Below are positions 47,046 to 59,000 of a DNA stretch of 64,000 nucleotides, piece by piece. This stretch comes from an uncultured Prevotella sp. GTDB taxonomy: Bacteria; Bacteroidota; Bacteroidia; Bacteroidales; Bacteroidaceae. Numbering within the stretch: position 1 is the first letter of the stretch; every line of letters starts with the position of its first letter. The translations under genes and the position numbers were made by a program. The notes below the pieces were generated by a model. The model was given only the letters and a program-made list of their open reading frames with translations. It had not been told where the DNA came from and searched no databases. The DNA lies in assembly GCA_946548085.1 (NCBI GenBank), contig CAMNPN010000011.1:27481-91480 (forward strand), read 5' to 3'.

Positions 47046-47080
47046 GACGGAAGACGGAATAAGGAATAAGAACAAGATAA
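47043..47080 (+). repeat. 38-nt direct repeat copy 2
   Basis: Matches 46017-46054; lies directly before and at the start of the 4588-aa ORF. Confidence 0.9.
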
Positions 47081-50000
47081 TGACACAAGATATGAACCAT
47101 ACATTAGGGAAAGCCCTTCGGGCAGTGTTCGTGGCAGCGATGATGTCGCTGACGGGTAGTCATGCTTTGGCAGAAGATACGCAGTCAAGTACTGGTACAG
47201 GTGTCCATGTCATGGGTAATGTCTTTGGCGGCGGTAATCTGGCCGAGGTAAAGGGAAGAGTGACCGTGAACATCAAGGCGGGTACTGTTGTGAATGATGT
47301 CTATGGCGGCGGTGCAAAGGCTAACACCAATTCGTCTATTTATACCATTACACAAGAAGACGGAAAGGACGTCTATCCCACGACAGTCAATCTGACTGGC
47401 GGAACCATTGGTAATGCCTATGGTGGTGGTCTTGGTGAGAAAGCGGGTGTCAATGGCGGCACTGAAGATAAGGAAGCCCTTGTGTATGGTGACGTGTTGG
47501 TGAATGTGAACGGCACGGCATTTACTCAGGAGTTCGATACATATCAAGAAGGGACGGGTGAAGCAACTACAACTGTACAGGTTCCGAAGACTGGTCGTGT
47601 GTTTGGTTGTAATAACCTAAACGGCTCTCCACTGAAGACTGTTACTGTTCATGTTCATAAGACTGTTCGCCTTGATGGTGGAGTTCATAAAGCTGGCGAG
47701 TATGAGATAGCAGCTGTCTATGGCGGTGGTAACGAGGCTGCCTACGAACCGACAATATCAGGAGAGGAGACGGCAGAAAATTACGTCCATACCAATGTTA
47801 TTATCGATGGATGTGATCTTACCAGTATCAAACAAGTCTATGGCGGTGGTAACGCCGCATCGACGCCATCCACCCAGGTCACGATTAACGGCGCATTCGA
47901 AATCGATGAGGTCTTTGGCGGCGGTAATGGTAACGACAAGATTAAGAGAACAAGCGGATCTGACGTCAGTTGGCTGATTAATCCTGGTGCTAATGTGGGG
48001 TTCGAAGCCTATGATGCTGATTCTGAAGATTATGACACCCCAGAAGAGCGAGAGACAATGGCTTATGGCTTTGGCAAGGCTCAGGTGAACATTGGTGGTG
48101 GTAACATACATGCAGTCTATGGTGGTAGTAACGCCAAGGGAAATGTGCGTATGGTGGCTGTGGCGATGCTTGAAAAGACTTCCGAGGAGGACTGTTTCAC
48201 TGTTGATGAGGCATATGGTGGTGGTAAGGCTGCTCCTATGGACGGACGGGCCGAGCTGCAGTTAGGCTGTATTCCTGGAGTTGGTACAGTCTATGGCGGT
48301 GCCCGGGCTGCTACTGTAAACAATAATGTGGTTCTGACGATAACAAATGGTACCTTTAACAAAGTATTTGGTGGCAATAATGAAGCCGGCAGTATTAATG
48401 GTACAATCACTTTAAATATCGAGGAAACCGGGTGTACACCAATTGTTATTGGCCAACTTTATGGAGGTGGTAATCTGGCAGCCTATACGGCACCAACAGG
48501 AGAGAATGGCCCCACCCTCAACATAAAATCGTTTACAAGTATCGGTGAAGTTTATGGTGGCGGTTATTCTGCAGATGTGACAGGAAACGTTCATGTAAAC
48601 ATCAATGAGGTTGTAGGTGAACAGGCTGCAACTGTTAACGGCTATCCTAAAGATGCCCAGAATCAGGATATTACTTCTTTAGATGGTGTGGCGATACCTA
48701 CTCATACGAAGGATGCCATTGGTGCCATTCGCGTTGTCTATGGCGGTGGCTACGGTGCTGACGTGATAGGTGATGTTGAAGTCAATATCGGTACTGCTAA
48801 AACCATTGATTATGTATCAATGGTATCAGGTGAAACAGAACCAAGAACTGGTATTACCGTAGGAGGTGCCAATATAACCAACAGCGTCTATGGTGGCGGC
48901 TTTGGTGCGGCAACGACGGTGACGGGAAACGTTGTGGTAAATGTTGGTGGTCAGAAGACTGAAGGAACTACGACAACATTTATCGGTGGTGATATAGCTA
49001 TTGGCGGCAGTGTCTATGGCGGTAGTGCATTGGGAGCAGTGAATGCTACAAAGAGCGGTACAACGCTCAGCCTTACTGAAGGAAAGACAACAGCTGTTAC
49101 ACTTTGTAAGGGTAACGTAACAGGTGCTGTGTTCGGTGGTGGTCAGGGCAATTCAAACACAACGGCACACGTCTATGGTAAGTCTACGGTGACATTGTAT
49201 GGTGATGTGGTTGCTGGTGGCCTATATGGTGGTTGTGATGCCAATGGCGAGATGCATGATGGTGCAGAACTAAACCTCTTTGGTGGTACTGTCGGAACCA
49301 CCTTGGGTGATACGGATCCAATTCCCAATATGGTGTTTGGCGGTGGTCTCGGTCAGGCGACAAGAGTTGATGGCAATGTGACCGTAAATGTTGGCTCTAA
49401 GGACTATACAGGCAATACGTCTGTTACCATTTGGGGTAATGTGTATGGTGGTGGTGCCTTAGGTGATGTAAATACCCCCAAGAATACCAGTGACGCAACA
49501 ACATATACCACCTTGGTGAATCTCTTTAAGGGAACTGTTAATGGTAATGTGTTCGGAGGTGGTCTTGGACAGGCAGCTAAAGCTGCTGTCGGCACAGAGG
49601 GACAACCTGGCTATGAGCCTGCTATCCCAGCAATAGGTGCAGCAGTGAATGGTAATATCAGAGTTGACCTGAATGGATATGAGGGTATCGATATTAATGA
49701 TGAATCAGCGTTTGGTTCTTGTGTTGTGGTTGGTAGGATCTTTGGCTGTAACAATACCATGGGATCACCAGGTGGTAATGCTGAGGTGCATATCTATAAG
49801 ACCGTTGGCACAGGATCTAATGTACGCTCACCTGGGAAAACAAATACGACATACGATCTCGCTGCTGTATTTGGTGGCGGTAATAGGGCTGCATATTCAA
49901 CATCGGGAAAGACTGCCAAGGTGTTTATCGAGACCTGTAATGTAAGTATTAAAGAGGTATATGGTGGCGGTTATGGTGCTGATGTGCCTGCTACCAATGT

Positions 50001-53000
50001 GGAAGTAAATGGTGCTTATGAGATTGGTACAGTATTCGGTGGTGGTTATGGCGCAGGAAGTGATGATCCTGCGGCTGCTGACTACAATCCAGGTGCGAAT
50101 GTCAATGGAATCACGACAGTACTTCTTGAAGGTGGTACTATTCATGAGGCATACGGTGGCAGTAATACAAAGGGTGATGTAACAGGCGGTACAAATGTAA
50201 ACGTCAGTGACAATGGCAATACTAGCTGTCCTTTGAAAGTAGAGCAGATCTATGGTGGAGGAAAGAATGCCCAAATGACGGGCGGAACCAATATTATATT
50301 GGGTTGTCAGCCTGATGATTGGATTAAGGAAATTTATGCCGGTGCTCAGGCTGCTGATGTCGGCGGAAGTGTTGGTCTCACGATTACCAGCGGTAAGTTT
50401 GAGCGTGTGTTCGGAGGTAATAAGACCAGTGGTAAGATAAAGGGATCCATCACAGTGAACATTGAGGAGACAGGAACTTGTGCTACACCTATTATTATAG
50501 GTGAACTCTATGGTGGTGGTTACCAGGCTGGGTACTCGATTTATGGATATAATAATGATAACACTCCCAGAACAAAGGCACAATATGACACATGGTATGC
50601 TGGATTGTCAGATGAAGAAAAGGCAAAACCAGAGAATAAACCTTATAGCAATCCTCAATTGAATGTCCGTTCATTCACCAGTATCGGAGCCATCTATGGC
50701 GGTGGTTATGAGGCTCTTATGGTTGCAGATCCTACAGTTAGTATTAATGTGGTGAAAGGAAGCCATGCGGATGATAATGACTTAGCGGCTGGTAGTACCC
50801 AACCCAACAGCCTGCCTTATCCTGCTCATAAAAAAGGTGCTATCGGCACTATCGGCAATGTGTTCGGTGGTGGTAATTTGGCTACAGTTGATGGTAGTGC
50901 GACTGTTAATATTGGTACTGAAGAAACGGTGAAGTTGACGTCTATAGTTGATGATCCCAATACTACTGATGTTGATGAAAGTCTGCCAACTGTCGAAGGT
51001 GCCAATATCACTGGCAATGTATATGGTGGCGGTAATTTGGCCGATGTCACGGGTAGTACAGAGGTGAATATCTGTGCCAAAGAGGTTACCAGCGGTACTA
51101 CAACATCATGGCAAAGCGTTACCCCAGGTACTGCAGGCGTTGCCATCGCTGGTAATGTGTACGGTGGTGGTAAGGGTGAAGCAAGAGAAAGTGGTGATCG
51201 TGCATTCTATTGCGAGGAAGCAATGGTCGGCATAAATGATACGAATAGCGAAACAAATAATGATGACCCTGATTATGCTAATTATGGAACGCATGTCCGT
51301 ATTGGTAATGGTTCGGTGAATGGTTCTGTCTATGGCGGCGGTGAGATTGGCCGAGTGGAATTCCACACAGAAGTTGTCATTGGATTAGGAGCAGGAACAG
51401 GAGGAACCACCAAATCGCCTGTTATCAATGGTAGTGTGTTCGGTGCCGGTAAGGGTACGAATACTCATGGCTACTCAGGTCTTGTTCGTGGTGACAGTAG
51501 GGTTACTGTTCAGGCCGATGCCAAGATCGGACAAAGTGTCTATGGCGGCGGCGAGATGGCTTCAGTGGGTAAATATGAAGTTGTTGATGGATTACCGAAG
51601 AATCCACTATGGGGTGGAAAGTGTACTGTCACTATCCAAGGCTATGCAGAAATCGGACCAAACAACATGCAGATGGTTACTGAAAGTGGAAAGCCCGATG
51701 ACTCAGGTCACGTCTTTGGTGCGGGTAAGGGCATTCTGCCTTATGAAGGAGTTACAGGTACTCCTTGGAGTATGCAAACAGGTGGTAAGGTGACTTATGA
51801 TAATACCTATGTACCGGGAACGGATGGACTTAATTATGAAGCCGCTTACCTAAAGTTTATTCGGTCTCTGGGCTTAGCCTCCAACACAAATGTGATTATT
51901 GATGGAAATGCCTTCGTCAAGGGTTCTGTATATGGTGGTAGTGAGAACGGTTATGTACAGGCCAATACGCATGTGACTATTGCGGGTGGTCAGGTTGGTA
52001 ATGGTGATGGCGTAAATAAACCTTATACTACTGAAGAATGGGCTTATGACGGATCTGATGATAGTCATTCTCTGAAAGAATGTGCACACTGGCCGTTTGA
52101 ATCACCTTATAAACCTTATGATATATATGATTATCAGACAGGTACTACAAAACCAAATCCTGCTTCCGACGGTCATACTTTCTATGGCAACGTATTCGGC
52201 GGTGGTAGAGGCTACTACCCGTATGATGAAGGACCGGAGTTATCACAAGATCAAATTAACTTGGGATATTCTAAGGGCCTATGGCTTCGTGCGGCTGGTT
52301 CTGTAGGAGGTAACACCGTGGTGGATATCACGGGTGGACATATTCTGACCAGCGTCTATGGAGGTAACGAGCAGACCGATGTGACAGGCAGTTGTACCAT
52401 CAATATGGTTGGCGGTACTGTAGGTGTGCCTCGAACTGTGGATCAGGCAAAGGCTCATCCCGTCACTTGTTATGTCTTTGGTGCAGGTAAGGGTGACCAG
52501 CGTATCAACTTCAACACTTGGACGAATGTTGCCAGCACACAGGTCAATATCTCTGGTAATGCCCGTATCTATGGATCTACCTTCGGTGGTGGTGAGGATG
52601 GTCACGTCTTAGGTAATGTCGAAACGAACATCGGTGGCACCGTAAAAATCGACCTCAACGGCGATGGCGATACATCCGACGAGAGTGAGGCGTTCACAGC
52701 CCAAAACGGCCTGATAATTGGTACTACGGGAACCTCTGGAGTAGATGGAAATATCTTCGGCGGTGGCCGTGGTTTCAGTGAGACGGCCCTGACTGCTGGT
52801 GTGGTTGGCGGTAATGTGGATGTCAATATCTACAACGGTACCATTCTCGGAACTGTCTTTGGTGGCGGACGACTGGCATCTGTAGGAACGTTCTTTGCTG
52901 ATGCCACTGATAAAGATAAATATGGTAAGATGCAGGGTGACTTAACAGACTTGAATCATGGCGTCATCAGAATCAATATCTCGGGTGGTACTATTGGCGC

Positions 53001-56000
53001 TACGGCAAGTGATGGTAAGTTGGCAACATCCGATTATACTATCGGTGATGTGTTCGGCGGCTCTAAAGGAAGTACGAGAAACGACCTGCAATTCGGTCTG
53101 GCTAAACAAACCTTTATCACCATGACGGGTGGTAAGGTGAAAGGTAGCGTCTATGGCGGTGGAGAGGTAGCCGTCGTAGAGGGCAATGCTACGATTGCGA
53201 TTAGTGGCGGAGAGGTAGGTGACGGTGTGACAGCAAAAGGCGGAGCCAAGATAGGAAATGTCTTTGGTGGTGGTAAAGGTAATACGACTGTAGCCGATGC
53301 CGGACTAATCAAGGGAAATACCAAGGTGACGGTCAATCCTGGCTCTAACGGTGAGCCGAAGATATACCATAATATATATGGTGGTGGTGCCTACGGTTCG
53401 GTGGGTACCATCACATACGGTGATGCAACTTATGTTCCTAATCAGACTGCTGCGGTTTCAAAGATGCCGACTGCTTGGGAACGAGCAGCCGATGGAACTA
53501 CTCAAGCGAATACCGGTACAGCCGAGGTTTATGTCTATGGTGGTACAATCGGTACTAATGGTGATGAAAACGGCATGGTGTTTGGATCGTCACGAGGCGA
53601 TGTGGGTACGCCAGGTACAGATGGAGTCGATCCTAATGACCATCTGGCATGGGTTCATAATACGAAGGTTGTGATTGGCGGTGAAGGCATGAGCCCTATT
53701 GTCTATGGTTCTGTCTATGGTAGTGGTGAAAATGGACACGTATTTTATAATACTCAGGTTGATATTCATAATGGTACTATTGGTGTCACAGCCGATGATT
53801 CTTTTGGCGGCCCCAATTACCGTCTGCGCGGTAATGTCTACGGTGGAGGTTGCGGTGAGGATACCTATCCGGGTACAACGGGTACAACGAAAGAGAATTT
53901 CAACCCATTGGCAGGAATCGTGCTTGGTACTACAAATGTCACGATTGATGGTGGACAAGTTGTACACAATGTCTATGGCGCCGGTGCCTTAGGTTCGGCT
54001 ACCAATACCTCGGTTACTATTGCTGGTAATGCCATCGTTGGTGTCTCAGGTAAAAATGGTGGTAATGTCTTTGGTGCAGCCCGTGGTAAGGAAGGCATCA
54101 CTATTGTAGGCTCTAACCTGGCAAACTCCATTGCGACTGCAGTGAAGATCAATGGTGGTCAGATCTGGGGTAGTGTATATGGCGGCGGTGAAACTGGTAA
54201 TGTCAAGCAAGACGTGAATGTTTCTATGACAGGCGGTGCCGTAGCCAAGGATGTCTATGGTGGTGGCGCCCTGGCACATACGCAGACCGCTAACTGGGAT
54301 TTGACTACCAGTACCTGGGCAGAAGGCAAGACCTCTGCCAGTAGCACAACTATCGTCAGCCTGCTTGGCGGAACCATTAATGGCGATGCCTACGGTGGTG
54401 GTCTGGGCAGGAAGGCAGTAGCAGCCAAAGGTACTAATCCTGCTGTTACTGCCGTTGAGGCCATGGTGTATGGCGACGTGTTGGTGGAACTGAACAACAA
54501 CAATGATGGCGGTGAGGCTGATGAAAGTAAGAAGGGCTGTGTCGTCAATCGCGTCTTCGGCTGTAACAACCTGAACGGCACGCCGAAGGGAAAGGTCAAG
54601 GTGTTTGTGTATGCCACACAAAAGAGCGGAGAACAAACTCTTGCTGATAAAGCGGAACTGAATACAGGAACCTACGATGTTCAGGCTGTCTATGGCGGTG
54701 GTAACTTAGCTGAATTTATACCGGCTGATGCCCTGTTAGACTATGCAACCAACCAGGCAAAGGTGGATGCTGCCTATCCAGAGGTGGTGGTTGACGGCTG
54801 TAGGCTGACCAGTATTAAATATGTGTATGGTGGAGGTAATGCGGCTCCTGTTCCTGCCTCATCCGTGGAAATCAGACGTGCCTACGAGATCTATGAGGTG
54901 TTCGGCGGCGGTAATGGCGCTGACGACTATTCCCTGGAAGAGCATGGAGAAACCGTCTGGTATAAGAATCCCGGTGCAAACGTGGGCTATTATACCTATG
55001 CAACCTATCCTAAGGGAGATGGTCAGGGAGCAGGAACACAGGCCGACCCCTACAAAGCAGTTGAGAATGCCCTCTATGCAGGAGGTGAAGAGAATAAAGA
55101 GGCGAGATTAGCCGCTGCTGACATACAATACGGTTCGGGTATCGCAAAGTTGGAGGTCAAGGGTGGATACATCCACGTCTCCTACGGCGGCAGTAACTCG
55201 TTAGGTAATGTCAGGGCGAAGCTCTCGTCACGCTATTCTGCTGCGTTTGATGATTGCGACATGCAAGTGGAGCAGTCTTACGGTGGTGGAAAGAACGCAT
55301 GGAGCGATGCCGAGACCGACATGCTGGCAGACTGTGCCAAGGGTGTCAAGGAGATGTTCGGCGGTGCCAGGGATGCTGATGTCAATGGCGACATCAACCT
55401 GAGAATCACCAACGGCTCGTCGTTGGAGCGCGTGTTCGGCGGAAACAACACCAGTGGTGCTGTCAATGGCTCGATTACCATCACCATCGAGGAGGGTGGC
55501 TGCGAACCAATCCGTATCGGCGAACTGTATGCCGGTGGCTTCCTGGCACCTTACTCGGTCTATGGATATGAAAAGAACGAGGATGGCTCTTACAAGACAG
55601 CCGACGTGGAATATATTGATACAGACGGTCAGACAAAGACTCATACGCAGCGTATCCCACTCAAGAAAGGCGATGAAGGCGCACTGGCAACACCTCACAA
55701 GGATCCACGTATCAATGTGATTTCTGCCACCTATATAGGCAATATCTTCGGTGGCGGCTATCAGGCCAAGCTTGTGGGTAGTCCGCACATCAATGTCAAC
55801 ATGGAGCCGGGCAAGATTCTCGCTCACTATGTGAAGGATACGGAAGAAGACCCGTTTGTCGGTGAACACAAGGATGCTGATAATAACGTCGTCTATGTCG
55901 GTAAGGGAATTGCTGAGAATGGTGACGGTATCCTTGAAACTGGAACTATCGGCAATATCTACGGCGGCGGTAATATGGCCGATATCGTTGGTGACACGTA

Positions 56001-59000
56001 TGTTGAGATTGGTACTGGCAAATGGGTAAATCTGGTAAAGGATAATGATGGAGATTACAGGGAGGTTGAAGAAACGTTAACCCGTAATGCTGCCACGATT
56101 ACCGGCAATGTGTTCGGCGGTGGTAAGGGTAAGGCTGATTCGTTCAAGTGCGCGAAAGCAATGGTTGGAGTTGAAGACAGTGGCTCCGGCAGTACGAATG
56201 TCATCATCGGTAACGGTACAGTGGAAGGTTCTGTCTATGGCGGCGGTGAGATTGGCCGTGTGGAAGCGAATACGAACGTAACGATAGGACTCGAGGATGG
56301 AACAGGTGAACCCGTTATCAAGGGTAATGTGTTCGGAGCTGGCAGGGGCGTACATACACATGGCTATGCGGCTTTGGTACGTGGCAACAGTACTGTCACT
56401 GTCCAGGGTAAGACCAAAGTTGGCGGCAGTGTCTATGGTGGCGGCCAGATTGCGACGGTAGGCAAATATAAAATTGAGCATGATTTACCTTCTGAGACGA
56501 CAGGAGGTGGATTATGTACCGTCACCGTCCAAGACAAAGCTGAAATTACAGGTAATGTCTTTGGTGCCGGTCAGGGTATCACGCCTGCTTATAATCAAGC
56601 TGACTATAAGAATTTCAAGAGCATGGTGAACGCTGTAAATAAACCAAGTGGGGACGAAAAAGATACTTGGGATTATTATGTCGATGAATACGGTCAGAAA
56701 GACGAAAGTCTCGTCTGGAAATATTATAAGACAGAGGCAGATTACCTGAAGTTCCTCCAGACGTTGGCCTTAGCCAGCAATACCGTTGTGACCATCGACG
56801 GAAGTGCTCAGGTCAAGAAGAACGTCTATGGCGGTAGCGAGAGTGGCTTCGTGCAGAATCATACTCAAGTAAATACTCAGGGCAGCAGTGTGATTGGAAC
56901 GCAGACAATCTCAGGCGACGATGTCACGTACTCAGATGGTAATATCTTCGGTGGCGGAAAAGGTCTTGCTACTTTTGCCGAAGCCGGACTCGTGAAGGGA
57001 ACCACCACACTCAATATTACCGATGGTACCATATACGGTAATGTCTATGGTGGCGGTGAGTTAGGTGCAGTCGGTAAATACACTGTTTCTGATGACATGA
57101 GGACGTTTACTTGGGGCAATCCGTATAACAATACGGGTGTTTGTAATGTCACGATTGCTGGTGGTACGATTGGGTCTGGTGTTGCGATGAGTGATGATGG
57201 CACTTATGCTAACGGTAATGTGTTCGGTGCTGGTAAGGGCCTTCAGGATACTTTCTGGTGTGAGAAAGCCATTGTGTACAAAGCGAATGTCAATATCAAT
57301 GCAGGTAGGGTGAAAGGTAATGTATATGGCGGCGGCGAGGTTGGACGTGTGGAGACTGATGCTGAGGTGAAGATAGGCCCCGATTCAGGAACATCCACAC
57401 CCGTTGTCGAAGGCAGCGTGTTCGGTGGAGGAGCCGGCGTCAAGACACATGGCTACTCTGCGCTGGTTCGCGGCAACACGTATGTTACCGTTCAGAGTTC
57501 AGCCCAGGTAGGACATAACGTCTATGGTGGCGGTCAGATTGCAGCAGTGGGCAAGTATTATCTTGTAACTGATGACAATCAGACTGAGCACCCAGGATTG
57601 TCGGTAGGAATGCCATATTCTCTGGTAGATGACGGTTTGGGAATATGTTATGTCACCATTAAGGGCGATGCCGAGATTACAGGTAGCATCTTCGGTGGCG
57701 GTAAAGGAAAGGTGCCTGAGAATCTGGATTATACCAAACCTCAAGGCGCAGCAGCCTCTGATTATCATACTACTTCCTACGATATTGATGCTCACATGCC
57801 TAAACGCATGATGAACGATTATGCAAGAAAGAATACTTACTGGGAATACTTTGGTCCTTCTACGAATAACATTATATGGGAGTATTTCGACACAGAGGAC
57901 AAATACCTGACATTCCTTGAGACACTGGGATTGACCACACAGTCTGTCGTGGCAGTCGAGGGAGGCCAAGTTAATGGCAATGTCTATGGCGGTAGTGAGA
58001 GTGGTTTCGTTCAGCACAATACCTCTGTCACGATAGCAGGTGGCGAGATTGGTACGGAATCTGCCGGTGGCAACGTCTTTGGCGGCGGTCTTGGCCTTGC
58101 GACATTTGCTGAAGCCGGACGGGTAAGAGGAAACACCACTGTCAACGTCAATGCTGGCACGGTGAAAGGTAACGTCTATGGCGGCGGTCAGCTGGGTGAT
58201 GTAGGTACCATTGTCAAGAACGCCGATTACAATTATAAATGGACCGACGAGGCTAATCCTGGCGAAACTTACAATTGGAACAACACCGGCGTTTGTAATG
58301 TGACTGTCAAAGGCGGTACGATAGGTACCGGTGTTGAGCCAGGTGACGACGGTACATACGCTAACGGTAATGTGTTTGGAGCAGGTAAGGGCCTTGAAGA
58401 TACCTGGTGGTGTGAGAAAGCCATTGCATACAAGACGAATGTCACCATCACCGACGGCACAATCAATGGTACCGTCTACGGCGGTGGTCAGGTAGGTCGT
58501 GTGGAAAAAGATGCGACGGTGACGATAGGGACAGCAAATGAAACTGGGACTGGAAGCAAGCCCAATATCATTGGCAACGTCTTCGGTGCCGGTGCAGGTA
58601 TCAAGACACATGGCTACTCGGCACTGGTGCGTGGCGACACTTATGTCACCGTTCAGGGCATAGCACAGGTCGGACATAGTGTCTATGGCGGTGGCGAGAT
58701 AGCCTCGGTGGGACGGTTCACTGTCGTTGGTGGACTGCCGAAACATCCAGATAGCGGTGGAACTTGTACCGTCACGATCCAAGACCATGCTAAGATTGGA
58801 GCCGATGGTACGGGGCATAACGTCTTTGGTGCCTGCAAGGGTGTCAATCCTGCGCATATCGTAACTGCTGATCGTAAGAGTATGCAACTTCTTTCAAACG
58901 CACCAGAGAATGAAGAATTGTGGGATCATTATAACAATGATGAGACGTCTCCATTCATTTGGAGATATTATCCAGATGAGACTGATTACCTTGACTTCCT

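Noticed and set aside
45989-47080. The 1872- and 4588-aa ORFs as one gene split by the DUF3791/DUF3990 module
   Set aside because: The 4588-aa ORF has its own signal peptide and the 1872-aa ORF ends in a Gly/Ser tail, so two separate secreted proteins is simpler.
47900-47990. RTX-like calcium-binding nonapeptide (GGGNGNDKI)
   Set aside because: Single match within the V[YF]GGG pattern; the Asp position is not conserved in other units.
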